Positions 31,013 to 43,710 are shown, numbered from the stretch's first letter. The stretch is 64,000 nt of DNA from Entomoplasma ellychniae (GCF_002930155.1 NZ_PHND01000001.1:744001-808000), one strand, 5' to 3'. Notes: generated by a model not told the origin, from the sequence alone. Numbers and translations are program-made.

Positions 31013-31606
31013 ATGAATAAAAATTTTTTATTGTTACATTTATTTAATTATATTGCACTTATTTGCTGATGTTTTTTGTTAATAATTTTGCTGATAGTTG
31101 TAAAAAGTCCATATATATACTCACTAATAATTTTTATTATTTTATCATTAATCTCGTTTGTTGTTTTTTATTCAATTGATTATAAAAAAAAGAACTTTAA
31201 CTTTATAACTTTGATTTTATTTGCAAATTCTTTAAATTTAATTGGTTTGTGAGTATCATTTATTTTGATAAAAAAAACTTCATTAGGTTTAAAAGAAAAT
31301 AACGATCATTTAAAGGCTTCTTGAGAATTGAAAAAAATTGATCTATCAACAAACGAAGAAATCACAAAGGAACTAAGAGAATTATATGATGACTATTCTT
31401 TGTATGTTTATAAAAAAGTTAAAAATAGCTCTACTTATGAAACTAATACACATAAGATTTATGAAAAAGCTGAAAAAGCTTTATTAGATAATATATTCAT
31501 AATTGATTACTTAAAAACTAATAGATTATACTCAATTGGACAAATAAAACAAGCATCAAAAGAAGAGCTGAAAATAGCTTTAAAACAAGTTTGAAAAAAA
31601 ACTTAA
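31013..31606 (+). CDS. hypothetical membrane protein with three N-terminal helices
   Basis: Not recognised. The 197-residue protein has three hydrophobic segments in its first 85 residues, followed by a charged cytoplasmic part of about 110 residues that is largely helical. TGA encodes Trp at four places. AAAGGAG lies six bases before the ATG, and a TATAAT at 30972-30977 gives a promoter between the gene and the divergent tRNA. Confidence 0.75.
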
Positions 31607-31631
31607 TAAAAAAACATCGAGAAGATGTTTT
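31607..31631. terminator. terminator shared with rpmB
   Basis: AAAACATC/GATGTTTT, an 8-bp stem with a 5-base loop. The minus-strand side has the better T-run (TTTTTTTATT), so it mainly ends rpmB. Confidence 0.7.
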
Positions 31632-31832
31632 CTATTCAACGATTAAGTTTTGTTTTTTTAATGTTCTTAATGTTCTGGCTGAAACTTTAATTGTAAATAA
31701 TTGACCATTTTCATCCATAACTTTAACTTTTTGTAAATTTAAATTTCATTTTCTTTTAGTTGCATTTAAGGCGTGTGATCTAGAATTTCCAGATAAAGGA
31801 CCTTTTCCTGTTAACATATCTTTTCTTGCCAT
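31632..31832 (-). CDS. rpmB: 50S ribosomal protein L28
   Basis: L28 (66 aa) begins [20 protein letters not shown] and continues with [13 protein letters not shown], where the Trp is TGA, and ends with [13 protein letters not shown], all typical. Its single TGA hides it from a standard-code scan. It is transcribed away from the Asp23-fakA pair, the same divergent arrangement as rpmB and yloU in Bacillus. Confidence 0.95.
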
Positions 31833-31977
31833 TGTATTCACCCCTGCTCTTTTTGTAAATAGATATACTAAAAAATGATACTAAAAAATAAACCAAAAAA
31901 CAACAATTATTAACATTTTATTAAATTTCTTAATTCATTTTTGGTAAAATATATAAAGCGAAAGTTAGGTGATGTTC

Positions 31978-32289
31978 ATGAATAGCATAGATGAATCTGT
32001 TATGAAAGTAATAAAAGATGCTATTGTTACTGTTCCTGGAGTAGTTTCATTTTCTAACTTTAATGCAGATAGCAGAGATGAACTACCAACTAGTGAAATT
32101 GAAAAAGCTATTGAATTTACAAATACAGATAATATAAATCGATTTAGAATACATGTGATTATATTGTCTGGCGTTAATATTAGGGATGTTTTAAAAGAAA
32201 TTCAAATTAGAGTAAAATACGAATTAGAAAAAATGTCTAAATTCACAGTTAAATATATGGCTGATATCGTTGTTGACGATTTAGCATAA
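31978..32289 (+). CDS. Asp23/Gls24-family (YloU-like) protein
   Basis: The 103-residue protein has the family pattern of an Asp23 domain: VTVPGVVSFSNF, then a long strand region FRIHVIILSGVNIRDVLKEIQIRVKYELEK. Members are small membrane-associated or envelope-stress proteins. In Bacillus yloU precedes fakA exactly as here. I start at ATG 31978 because AGGTGAT lies four bases upstream. GTG 31969 and ATG 31972 overlap that site. Confidence 0.8.
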   Translation: MNSIDESVMKVIKDAIVTVPGVVSFSNFNADSRDELPTSEIEKAIEFTNTDNINRFRIHVIILSGVNIRDVLKEIQIRVKYELEKMSKFTVKYMADIVVDDLA

Positions 32290-32315
32290 AACATAAAGAG
32301 ACAGAGAGAGAAAAA

Positions 32316-33962
32316 ATGAAGAATTTAACAATATTAATAGACTCAATTACAAGTGCGGTTAATAATTTATATAACAACTACCCTTACATCGATAAATTAA
32401 ATGTATTCCCTGTACCTGATGGCGACACTGGGACTAATATGAACTTAACAACAACAAATGCTTATAAAGATGTTAAAGACATTGATTTTAAAAGTGTTGG
32501 AGATTTTTTAAATTCATTTTCAAGAGGTTTAATTATGGGGGCCAGAGGTAACTCTGGTGTAATATTTTCTCAAATAATTAAGGGTTTAGCAAAAGGAATG
32601 CAAAGTTCAACAGAACTTTCCACACATGAATGAAAAAAAGGCTTTGCTGAAGCTAAAAATATTGCTTATAAAGCAGTTATGAAACCAGTTGAAGGAACAA
32701 TACTAACTGTTATAAGAGAAATTGCAGATCAAATTCAATCAGTAGATGACTCTGTTGATTTAAAAGCTTTATGAAAAAAAATTATAACAATAGGTAATGA
32801 AGCTTTAGAAAATACCCCAAATTTATTGCAAGCATTAAAAGATGTCGGAGTTGTTGATTCTGGAGCTTATGGTTTAATGAAATTTTTTGAAGGAATGAAT
32901 TCAGTATTTCAAAAAAATGAAATTATTTCAAAAACTGATAAACTTGAGTTAAATGAAGGTGGAAATATCGAAATGGATATTGAGACTGAATTTGGTTATT
33001 GTACTGAGGGTATTGTAATGCTTAATGAAAATTGGATTTCTAAATTGGAAGTTAGTGCAATTAGAGATCAGCTTCAAATTTATGGAAACACATCAATAGT
33101 TGTAGTTATTGATGAAGACATTTTAAAAGTTCATACACATGCTTTAAGTCCAGGTCAAATATTAATGTTTTTACAACAGTATGGTGATTTTAAAACTATT
33201 AAAGTTGAAAACATGAATTTGCAAGCTGATAAACAAGTTAAATCTTCTGATGATAGACAATGAGAAGAAAAAACAACTGTAGTTTCAGAAAGAAAATTAG
33301 TAAATGAAGTTGCAACAATTGCTGTTGTACCATCAGAAGAAATGAAAAAGTATTTTGAAAAAGAATTGGGAATTGACATTGCTATTAATGGTGGTTCAAA
33401 AATGAATCCTTCAACAAACGACTTTTTAAAAGCCATTGAAGAAGTAGATGCTAAAACCGTTTTCTTAATGCCTAATAATGGAAATGTTCTACTGACTGCT
33501 AAGCAAGCAGAAAAAGAAGAGTTAAAGTCTAAAGTTGTTGTTGTTCCAACAAAAACAATTCAGCAAGGTATGGTTTCGTCAATATCATTTGATCCTTCTA
33601 ATACAGTTGTAAAAATAACAAAAGCCTTAACTGCTGCAATTAAAAACGTTATATCATTTCAAATTTCTCAAGCTGCAAAAGATTCAGTTGTTAACGGAAT
33701 AACTGTCAAAAAAGATCAACAAATGGCAATTGTAGATGGTAAAATTGTTGGGACAACTTCTGAAATCTCATCAGTTTTTGAAAAACACTTATCAAGATAT
33801 ATAACTTCTAAAACAGAAATGATAACTATTTTTGTAGGTCAAGATGCTTCTTCAAAAAATGTTAGTCAATTAAGAAAATTTTTAGATGAAAATTGTGATG
33901 TTGAATACGAAATCATCGAGGGTGGTCAAAAAGTTTATAGTTTTATAATTGCTATAGAATAA
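32316..33962 (+). CDS. fakA: fatty acid kinase FakA (DAK2-domain protein)
   Basis: FakA (548 aa) phosphorylates fatty acids bound to a FakB/DegV protein, and acyl phosphate then feeds phospholipid synthesis. The N-terminal DhaL-like domain has VFPVPDGDTGTNMNLT and RGLIMGARGNSGVIFSQI, the nucleotide and metal site. Middle and C-terminal DegV-like parts follow. No FakB gene is seen in the window. PlsX, which interconverts acyl phosphate and acyl-ACP, is the next gene. Trp are TGA at 32629, 32772 and 33260. Confidence 0.93.
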
Positions 33963-33964
33963 TT

Positions 33965-33993
33965 AAAACACCTATTTTAAGATAGGTGTTTTA
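33965..33993 (+). terminator. terminator after fakA
   Basis: AAACACCTAT/ATAGGTGTTT, a 10-bp stem with a 6-base loop. The T-run is short (TTTTAT). Confidence 0.75.
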
Positions 33994-34023
33994 TATTTAT
34001 AAAATAAAGTAAAGGGAAAAATT

Positions 34024-35025
34024 ATGTACAAAATAGGTTATGATGTCATGGGAAGTGACAATGGTGTTGAAGTTGCTATTCAAGCAGCAAGTGAATTTAT
34101 AAAAACTAGAAAAGAACTTTTTTTAGTTTTTGTTGGAAATGAAGAAGAAATAAAATCAGCGCTAGCAAAGTATAAAATAGATTCAAATAGATTTTCTATA
34201 TATCCTACCACAGAATTTATTGATATGCGTGGTTCAATAATGGATATCAGAAGAAAAAGAAATTCTTCAATGGTTAAAGTTTTGGAATTACTTAAAGCAA
34301 AGGAAATTGATGCAATGATTACAGCTGGAAACTCTGCAGCCTTTATAGCTGGTTCTCATTTTATTTTAGGTGAAATTGAAGGCATAAAAAGAGCTGGATT
34401 TATGCCCACTATCCCAACTGCAATAAAAAATAAAGTTACTTTATTATTAGATGTTGGCGCTAATATGGAATGTGATGAAGAAGATTTATTAGGTTTTGCT
34501 AAAATGGCAACTGTTTATTCTCAAGAAGTGTTAAAAGTTTCAAACCCTCAAACAACATTACTTAATATTGGTGTCGAAGAAACAAAAGGTACTTTACTTC
34601 AAAAAGAAGCATTTAAAGCTTTATCTGCTGATCCTTTTATAAACTTTTTAGGAAACATGGAAGCAAGAGAAATCCTTTCAGGTCAAGTTGATATTATTAT
34701 AACAGATGGTTATACAGGAAACATGGCCCTAAAATCATTAGAAGGTGCTTCTAAAATATTGATGAACGAAATAAAAAAAGAGTTAACGTCATCTTTTATT
34801 AAAAAAATCAAGGCTTTAACTTTAAAAAAATCTTTTAAAGCTGTTGGTGAAAAATTTGATTATAAAAATCATTCAGGAGCATTGTTGATAGGTGCTGATG
34901 GTATAGCCTTCAAAACTCATGGTTCAAGTGATGTGAAATCTTGAAAAGGAACTTTAAGAATGACTTGTGATGCTGTTGAAAATGATGTTTTAAATAAAAT
35001 AAAAAGAAAAGCTGGTAATTTTTAA
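34024..35025 (+). CDS. plsX: phosphate acyltransferase PlsX
   Basis: PlsX (333 aa) interconverts acyl-ACP and acyl phosphate for phosphatidic acid synthesis. Family segments include [18 protein letters not shown] at the N-terminus, [33 protein letters not shown] and [20 protein letters not shown] at 34942-34944 is Trp. AAAGGG precedes the ATG. The stop overlaps the rnc start as TAATG. acpP, which lies between these genes in Bacillus, is absent here. Confidence 0.94.
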
Positions 35026-35723
35026 TGAAAAATTTTTTTAAAAATTTTGGAATTATAATTAATAATGAAGAGTTATTTATAACAGCTTTAACGCACAATT
35101 CTTATTCTAATGAAAAACATTTGAATTACACATATCAAAGGTTAGAATTTCTTGGAGACGCAGTACTACAATTATATGTTTCAAAATACTTATACTTAAA
35201 TTTAAAACAGTTTAAAGAAGGAAAATTAACTAAAACTAGATCTGACTTAGTTAGGCAAGAAACACTCGCTGAAATTTCAAAAAAAATTGGATTAGGTAGA
35301 ATGATTCGATTAGGGCAAGGTGAATTAAAATCTAAAGGTTATGAAAAATCTTCTATTTTAGCAGATGTATTTGAATCAGTAACAGCAGCAATATTTTTAG
35401 ATCAGTCAGAAGAAGTATTAGAAAAATGACTTTTTGACACAATGATTGAGTTTTTAAAAAATAATAATATTGACTCTATGACTCATGATTATAAATCTGA
35501 GCTACAAGAAATAATTCAAGCAGAAATAAGAAGCGATTTAGAATATAAAATAGAATCTAGTAAAGCAATTGAGCAAGATAATAAAATTGAATACACAGTT
35601 AGTGTTAATCTTGACGGGATTAGATATGGTATAGGTAAAGGTTTTTCTAAACAAGAAGCCTCACAGAATGCAGCAAAAGACTGTTTGTTAAAATTGATTA
35701 AAACAAGTAAAAATAAATTATAA
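35025..35723 (+). CDS. rnc: ribonuclease III
   Basis: RNase III (232 aa) cleaves double-stranded RNA in rRNA and mRNA processing. The signature YQRLEFLGDAVLQLYVS is in the N-terminal nuclease domain, with the second acidic cluster in KSSILADVFESVTAAIFLD. A double-stranded RNA-binding domain (about residues 155-230) ends the protein. TGA at 35427-35429 is Trp. It overlaps plsX by one base and precedes smc, as in Bacillus. Confidence 0.95.
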
Positions 35724-35750
35724 TTAAAAAAGAATTAAAAAGGAGTATTA

Positions 35751-38729
35751 ATGTTATTTTTAAAACAAATAAGAGCTACTGGTTTTAAATCGTTTGCAGA
35801 TACAACTATTTTAAATTTCACAAAAGAAATGATAGGTGTTGTTGGACCTAATGGGTCAGGTAAGTCAAACATTACTGATTCAATTAGATGAGCTCTTGGT
35901 GAGCAATCTAATAAGTCTTTGCGTGGTTCAAATATGGACGATATTGTATTTTCTGGTAGTGTTGGTCGACCAGCTGCTGAATATGCAGAAGTAACTTTGG
36001 TTTTTGATAACCAAAGAGATATTTTTTCAACTCTTTCAACAGACATAGTTGAAATAACAAGAAAATTCTCTAAAAAAAATAGAGAAAGTGAATTTTATAT
36101 TAATGGTGTTAAATGTAAACTAAGAGATATACAAGATATTGCATTAGAAACTGGTTTGACAAAATCATCAATAGCAATTATTTCTCAAGGAACAATTTCT
36201 AGATTTGCAGAAGCAAAACCTGATGTAAGAAGAGAAATTTTTGATGAAGCAGCTGGAGTTGCTAAATATAAGAAAAGAAAATTAGAAACTCAAAGAAAAC
36301 TTGAAAAAGCTAGTGACAATCTTTTGAGAATAAAAGATATATCAGATGAAATAGGCCGTAGACTTCCAACTTTAAAAAAGAAAGCTGAAAAAGCTGAAAA
36401 ATATAAACACTTAGCTGAAGAATTACAAAACATTGAGCTTGCTGTTTTAGCAAAAGATGCTTTAACTTATGAAGTTGAACTTGAAAAATTAAGAACTGCA
36501 AAAAGAAGTTTAGAAATTAAAACGGAAAAATTGGCTAATGAAATTAATTTATCTCAAGATGAATTAGACGTTATGCTATCAAAATCTTCATCAACTGATA
36601 TTGAAATAAATGAACTTAATAGTTCATTCCAAAAGATTGTTGAAAGAGTAGCTAGTCTTAAAACACAAAAACAAAAAGTTGATTCAAAAGAGTCAGAAAA
36701 ACATTCTGAAGCAAATATTGATGAAATTAAAGCAATCAATCTTAAAAAAGAATATGATGAAAAAACTATTTCGTTACATAGCGAAAAGGATTTGGTTGCT
36801 TCTTTTGAAGCGCAAGAAAAAGAAGCTAAAAGAGAATATGATCAAATCAGTGATTCTTTTGAAAGAATACATTTAAAAAGACAAGAAATTGAGTCTGAAA
36901 AAAACAGATTGCAGTTTAAACTTGATGACATCAATCAAAGGGCAAGAACTTCAAGTATTTCTGCAAGTTCTGGTGCTAAAAACATTATTGAAAACAAAAA
37001 CAGACTTTCTGGTGTTGTTGGAACTGTTGAATCTTTAATTAGTGTAAAAGAAGAATATCATGTAGCTTTTAGTTTAATTACAGGTAATCATTTACAATCT
37101 GTTGTTTTTAAAACCGATGAAGATGCTAAAAAAGCAATTGAGTTTTTAAAAAGAAACAATTTTGGAAGAGTTAATGCATTGCCAGTTAACACTTTAAATC
37201 CATCTTCAATAGCTGAAGCACAAAAACAAGTTATTAAAAAAGCTCCTGGTTTTATTGGTTTTGCTAATGAACTTGTTGAAATAAAAGAAAACTGTCAAGT
37301 TGTTTTAGATTATATTTATGGTACAGCTATTGTTACTAAAACTTTTGATGATGCTGTTAGACTTGGAAGAAGCATTAATTATAGATACGGGATTGTTTCA
37401 TTAGATGGTCAGCGAGTTATGCCTAGAGGTGCTATGAGCGGTGGTTCAGTAAGCAAGGCTACAAATATATTTGCTGCTAAAAGAGTAGATGAATCAATTA
37501 ACCCTGAAACAATAGCTAAAAACATTCAAACTTTAAATAATTTATATGAAGATTATCAAAAAGAGTTTAATGGGTTAAGAGAATCAAGGGAAAAATCTTC
37601 TGCAAAGATTCAAGAAATAATGTCTAACATTAAAGTTTCAAAGTTTTCAATAACCAGTTTAGAGTCTAATTTAGAAGTTCTATCAGAAAATTACAAAATT
37701 CTTACAGGTAAAGAATTATATGCGGATAAAAATACATCATTTTCAAATGAATCTGAATCAATTAGAATATCTAGAGAAATTGCAAAACTTGAGTCGCAAA
37801 GAAATGAAATTTCAGTTAAATTAAATATCCTTTCAAATTCGCGCACTCAAAATTCTGATCGTCAACATGAAATTAACAAAGATAACAAAGAAAAACGTAA
37901 TATTTTAAATGAATGAAAAGATACTTTAGCGTCAGTAAAATCAGATTTAAATATGATGGAAAATACTAATATTATAATATTACAGAAGTTATCAGAAAAG
38001 TATAATTTAAATTTAGATGCTGTAAGAGAAATGAGTTTTGATGTAATTGAAAATGTTGAGCAAACTCGAGCTAGAATTTTAGAATTATCAATGGAATTAA
38101 AAGAAATTGGAGATGTTTCAATAGATTCAATTGAAGAATACAAAGGTGAACAAGAACGCTTTGACTATTATGATGTTCAGCTAAAAGATATACAAGAAGC
38201 TATTGAAAAACTTGAAAGTATTATCGCTGATATTGATATAGAAATGAAAACACAATTTAAAAAAATTGTTGACGATGTTAATGCTGCATTACCAGAAGCG
38301 TTTAAAAAACTATTTAATGGGGGAACTGCAACTTTAATTTACACTGACCCTGATAATATTTTAGAAACAGGTATAGACATTGATGTTCAGCCACCAGGAA
38401 AGATAATCCAAAATATTAATTTATTGTCTGGTGGTGAAAAATCACTTGTTGCATTATCAGTCTTATTTTCAATTTTAAAAGTAAGACCTTTACCATTAGT
38501 TATTCTTGATGAAGTTGAAGCTCCACTTGATGTTGCTAATGTTACAAGATTTGCTAAATATGTGCGTGAATTTGTAGATGTAACTCAATTTATCATTGTT
38601 ACTCACCGTGAAGGTACAATGGAAAACTGTGATATATTGTTTGGTGTTACAATGCAAACTAAAGGTATTACAAAAATTGTTAACCTTGATTTGAAATGAG
38701 ACGTAATTAAAAAACTTTTAAAAAATTAA
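35751..38729 (+). CDS. smc: chromosome segregation protein SMC
   Basis: SMC (992 aa) is the condensin ATPase that organises chromosomes. Walker A VGPNGSGKSN is near residue 33, and a long coiled coil follows. The hinge domain lies around residues 415-590 (VVGTVESLISVKEEYHVAF ... RVMPRGAMSGGSVS). A second coiled coil leads to the C-terminal head with LSGGEKSLVALS and Walker B LVILDEVEAPLD. Trp codons are TGA at 35888, 37914 and 38697. The protein is somewhat short (Bacillus is near 1190). AAGGAG sets the start. Confidence 0.96.
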
Positions 38730-38730
38730 T

Positions 38731-38775
38731 AAAAGTAAAAATAGCTTTTTAAAGCTTATTTTTTACTTTTATTTT
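38731..38775 (+). terminator. terminator after smc
   Basis: A long hairpin with small bulges, AAAAGTAAAAATAGCTTT against AAAGCTTATTTTTTACTTTT, followed by T-rich sequence. Confidence 0.75.
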
Positions 38776-38869
38776 ATTGCAAATACTTTTTAATAAAAAG
38801 CACATTTTCTGTCTTTTTAAGTTCTTATCTTAAAAGATGTTATATTTATAAAATTTAATTAAATTGTTA

Positions 38870-38875
38870 TATAAT
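38870..38875 (+). promoter_or_regulatory. -10 element of the pst operon
   Basis: TATAAT within ATATAATATTATTAATATT, about 50 bases before pstS. No repeated site resembling a Pho box is apparent. Confidence 0.45.
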
Positions 38876-38923
38876 ATTATTAATATTAAAGACCGATTTT
38901 TAATTAAATAAAAAAGGGGAATA

Positions 38924-40030
38924 ATGAGTAAAAAACTTTTCTTAGTGCTTGTCGTTATCATTGGTGCTGTTATTGGGCTATGGACATGAACTTTAGCTGT
39001 TCCAACTAACTCTATTAGTATTGGTGGTAGTGCAAGTGTACAACCGTTATTAAAAAAATTTACTAATGAGTACAAAACAGAAGATAAGAAATATTTTGTA
39101 TACTCAGCAACTGGAAGTGGGGCTGGTATAACAAATGTGAAAGCTGATGTTTATGAAACAGGGTTTATATCAAAAAGTATTAATCCAACAGATTGAGAAG
39201 TTCAACCTGTAAGTGAAAATGATCAATTTTTTAAAGATGGGGCTGAAAAATGGACTAATGATAATCAACATTCTTATAGTGAGTTTATAAAAAAAGATGA
39301 AACTATTCAAAATGGAACCTATAGAAGCGTTGAGTTAGCAAAAGATTCATTTGTTTTTGTTTATAATGACAAAGATACAGGGTTTGGTGAATTTTTAGAT
39401 AATACTGGTATAGAATTTAGCTTTGGCATTACTGATCAAAATACTATTGATGATCAAGGCATTGAAATTCTTAAAAACATATACCAAAATAATGATACAA
39501 AAGAACTTTGAACATGAAAAAAACTGGCAAAATATTTAGCATCTAAAAATCCAACAATACTAAACTCACAAGCAGAAGCTGAAAAAGTTTCTAACAAAAA
39601 AATTATTCCCTACACGTCTACAAGTGGTTCTGGAACAAGAAGTTCTTTTAGTAACTTAACAGGCGGAATAAATCCTGGTCAAGCAGCAAAAGAATATAAT
39701 TCCAATGGGGCAATATATGGGCAATTAATTCATTCACCTGGTTCTATAGGTTTTGTATCTATGTTATATGGTCAAAACTTAACTAAAGATGTTAAAGCAG
39801 TAATTGTTAAAAAAGGTGAAGACACTTGAAATTTAAACAAGAGTGAAGAAAAAAATAAAGAAGGTTATCCATTAACTAGACCTTTTATTGCAATAATAAA
39901 AGTTGATAAATCCAATAAAAATTTTTGAAGAGCACTAGACTTTATATTTTGAATGTGCGCTAGTGAAAACTCTCTTAAACATTACGAAGATGCTGGACTT
40001 CAAAAAACAATAAAAACTAAATCTTCATAG
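38924..40030 (+). CDS. pstS: phosphate ABC transporter substrate-binding protein
   Basis: PstS (368 aa) captures phosphate outside the membrane. Binding segments are SIGGSASVQPLLKKF, SATGSGAGITNVKADV, then TSTSGSGTRSSFSNLTGG. The N-terminus is one hydrophobic helix (residues 5-24) with no lipobox Cys, so the protein is probably held by an uncleaved anchor or cleaved and released, unlike the lipoprotein forms of most Gram-positive relatives. AAGGGG precedes the ATG. Trp are mostly TGA, with one TGG in the anchor. Confidence 0.92.
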
Positions 40031-40040
40031 AAAGAAATTT

Positions 40041-42167
40041 ATGACAATAAAAAATATGAAAGAAAACAATAATTTCAAAATTAAAAATTTAAAAGTTAAA
40101 GAATTTTTTCTTTCTAAGTTTTTTAAATACTTTATTTATTGTTTAACATCAATAGTTTTGATTGGTTTTGTTTCAACACTAATATTTATTATTGTTCAAT
40201 CAGTTCCTTTATTTAAAAGTGAAAATTTTAACTTATGAAAATTTTTATCAGGAACTAATTGAGTGCCTGGAAAAGACGGAAAAGGTAGTTATGAAATTGG
40301 CATGATTGCACTAATGACTATATCTCTTTTAGGAATAACAATGTTATTTGCTGTTCCTTTAACTATCTTTACAACACTTTTTATAAGTGAATATCTTTCT
40401 GAAAAAATGCAAAAAAGAGTTATGGGAATTGTTAAATTACTTGCTAGTGTACCATCTGTTATTTTTGGACTTTTTGCAAGAGATCAAATAGGTAGTTTAT
40501 TTCAATTAATGGGTGCTCCTAATAATGATAACTTACTAGTAGCTGCTGTAACAATGACATTTATGGCAGCACCAACAATGATCTCTTTAAGTTATAATGC
40601 AATTAAAGCAGTTCCAGAAGGTTATCGACTTGGTAGTTTAGCTTTGGGTATATCAAAAGAAAAAACAACATTTAGAATTATTAGAAAATCAGCAACTCCA
40701 CAAATAATAACAGCTGTTATTTTAGGTATGGCAAGAGTTATTGGTGAAACTATGGCAATCATGATGATTGCTGGTAATTCAACTCATGGTTTAATCGTAG
40801 ATGGAGGAGTAAGTGGTTTCTTATTTTCATCTATTAGAACACTTGCTGCAACAATTGGATTAGAAATGACAGAGAATAGCGGTGCTACTCATAAATCAGC
40901 ATTGTTTGCTATTGGTTTAATATTGTTTATTATTGTGTTTTTAATAAATTTGGTTATTTTAATAGTTTCTAATGCTGAAAGTTGAAAGAAAACTTGAAGT
41001 CAAAGAAAATCAAATATTGAGTTCAATGATTATGATTCAAATGCAAAAGTTAAAAAACGTAAAATAACATATGATTCTAGAATGATGAAAATGATGATTT
41101 CATCTAAATCAGAAAATAAATTTTCTAAGAAAAGTTATTCAGCTTTAATGCTCATTCTTATGTGAATATCAACTGCTATAGTTATTTCATTTACATTTTG
41201 AATTTTAGGCGATGTAATTATTAGAGGTTTAATAGGATTAAGATCACCTCAATTATTTATGAGTATTGATGGTGGAGATGGTATATTGGCTGCTCTATTA
41301 ACAACATTGATCTTGGTATTAGGTGTTCTTATATTTGCTATTCCCTTAGCGCTAGCGGGTTCAATTTATCTTTCTGAGTATGCAAATAAAAAAGCTTTCT
41401 CAACAAAAGTTTTCAGATTCTTAATTAACTTATTAGCATCTACGCCTTCAATTGTATTTGGAATTATTGGTCTAACGATATTTATTGTTTTTTTAGGACT
41501 GCCATTTAGTATTTTAGCAGCATCTCTTACAATGACTTTGGTTGTTATGCCTATGTTAATATCAAATTTTGAAACTTCAATAAATGATGTTCCTACACAA
41601 TTTAGAGAAGCTGCAATTGGTTTAGGGATGGGTAGAACAAAAGTTTTATTTAAAGTCATATTACCAAATGCCATTGAGGGTATTGTTACAGGAACAATTT
41701 TAGCTATGGCTAAAATTATAGGAGAATCAGCTCCTATATATTTAACTTTGGGGACTGATATTCAGTTACCAACAGAAGGTTTTTTATCTCAAGGAACTAC
41801 ACTAACTACAAGTATTTATATGATAGTTGCAGAAGGTATTCCTAGCGAATCACAAGATACTCTTTATTTACTAGCATTAATTACAATATCATTTATCATA
41901 GTTTTAAATTTTACAGCTGGTAATATCTCATCTTTATTGGTACAAAAATCCAAAAAACTAAAGCTTAATTTTAAAGATAAAAAAGTTATGCTTAAAAATG
42001 CGACTAAACCATCATTTAAATATAGATTTATGCTATTTGAAAAACAAATAAAGTTACAGTGAAATAGTTTTATTGGATTTTTTAGAAATGCTCCAAATAA
42101 TACAATTAATTGATTTAAAAGAAACCACAAGTATAGACAAATTAAAAAAGGAAAGAAGGTGGATTAA
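40041..42167 (+). CDS. pstCA: fused phosphate permease PstC-PstA
   Basis: One 708-residue frame holds both permease subunits. The first half is PstC-like: membrane helices, an EAA loop with [20 protein letters not shown], and [17 protein letters not shown] charged linker follows (about 315-370). The second half is PstA-like, with an EAA loop [19 protein letters not shown] and [16 protein letters not shown]. No stop or start separates them. Fused pst permeases are known in some mycoplasmas. Trp are TGA. A basic C-terminal tail follows the last helix. Confidence 0.92.
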
Positions 42168-42168
42168 T

Positions 42169-42981
42169 ATGGCTACTCAATTAAATAACACGCCAATTGT
42201 TGAAACAAAACATCAAAAGTTCACAGAAGTTATTGAGATAAAAGATTTTAATTTCTTTTACTCAAAACACAAACAAGCTTTATTTGATATAAATTTAAAA
42301 ATTAAAGAAAAAACTATAACAGCTTTTATTGGTCCATCTGGTTGTGGTAAATCAACTTTATTAAGATCTATTAACAGAATGAATGATTTATTTAATGGAG
42401 TAAGTGGCAAAGGTGAAATTAATGTTTTTGGTCAAAATATATATTCGAATAATATTGATATATCAAAACTAAGAACTGAAGTTGGTATGGTTTTTCAAAA
42501 ACCTAATCCATTTCCTTTATCTATTTATGAAAATGTAATTTATGGTCCAAAATCACAAGGAGTTAAAGCCAAAAAAGTACTTGATCAATTATGTGAAGAT
42601 TCTTTAAGAAAAGCTGCACTTTGAGAAGAGGTTAAAGATAAACTAAACGATTCCGCAACAGGATTGTCTGGTGGTCAACAACAAAGATTATGTATTGCAA
42701 GAGCAATTGCAATGAAACCAAAAATATTGCTAATGGATGAACCAACATCAGCTCTTGACCCAATAGCAACTTTAAAAATAGAGGATTTAATAGTTGAGCT
42801 TAAAAAAGAATATACTATTGTCTTGGTTACTCACTCCTTGCAACAAGCTACACGCATCAGTGATAGAACAGCATATTTTTTAAAAGGAGAATTAATAGAG
42901 TACAATAGAACTAGAAGATTGTTTACAAATCCAAAAGATCCAAGAACAGAAGATTACATTTCAGGAAGGTATGGTGATTAA
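42169..42981 (+). CDS. pstB: phosphate ABC transporter ATP-binding protein
   Basis: PstB (270 aa) powers phosphate import. Walker [11 protein letters not shown]-loop [17 protein letters not shown], signature [14 protein letters not shown] and Walker [14 protein letters not shown] are all intact. The phrase QKPNPFP is specific to PstB. I start at ATG 42169, nine bases after AAGAAGG and one base after the permease stop. The open frame further left lies inside the permease gene. TGA at 42622-42624 is Trp. Confidence 0.95.
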
Positions 42982-42982
42982 T

Positions 42983-43684
42983 ATGCCAACAAATAAAATT
43001 TTAGATAAAGATATGTTGCAAATAAAAGACATGCTTGAAAAAATGATAAATGAAACGAAAATTCAATATGCAGAAACTTTTGAAATTTTAAATTTTGGTG
43101 ATGAATCAAAAGCTATGATGATAGTTGAGCATGACAAAATTATTAACAATATGCTTAATGAGTTTACTTCAACAGCTTTATGAAAAATAGCAAAACAGCA
43201 ATTAGTAGCAAAAGATTTAAGAATGGCAGTTGGTGGAATTTTATTAGCTCGTGAAATTGAGATAATTGCAAACTATGCTAAAAAACTTTGTATTTTTTTC
43301 AATAAATATAAACCTTCTAAAGCACATGCAACTTCGATTATGACAATGTTTCAATTAGTTGTTGATATGTTAGACGCTTTTTCAGATTTTTTTATTAATT
43401 ACAATTCTGACCAAGTTATAAAAGTTATGGAAATTGAAAAAAAAATTAATGAAGAATTTTCTGAAGCATACAAACATTTAATATCAGTACTAAAAAAAGC
43501 AAAAACAAAAGAAGAAACTAGTGAGATATCAGCTGCAATTTTGCAGTTGAAAAATTTAGAGCGAGCAGGAGATCACTTATTGACTGTTCAAGAAATTGTT
43601 TCTTTCATGCGTATTGGTAAGTTTGAAGAAACAAATGATTTATTTGAAAGTATGCTATTATTTACAAACTCAACTATAAGTTAA
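42983..43684 (+). CDS. phoU: phosphate uptake regulator PhoU
   Basis: PhoU (233 aa) is an all-helical protein of two three-helix bundles that restrains Pst transport. AVGGILLAREIEIIANYAKK and LKNLERAGDHLLTVQEIV match its metal-binding motifs. I choose ATG 42983 with GGTGAT upstream. ATG 42971 overlaps pstB and sits too close to AGGAAGG. No PhoR/PhoB pair is seen nearby, so it probably acts on the transporter directly (inference). Confidence 0.9.
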
Positions 43685-43710
43685 AAAAGTCTTGGTATAA
43701 GACTTTTTTA
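43683..43710 (+). terminator. terminator after the pst operon
   Basis: AAAAAAGTCTT/AAGACTTTTTT, an 11-bp stem around GGTAT, overlapping the phoU stop. Confidence 0.9.
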
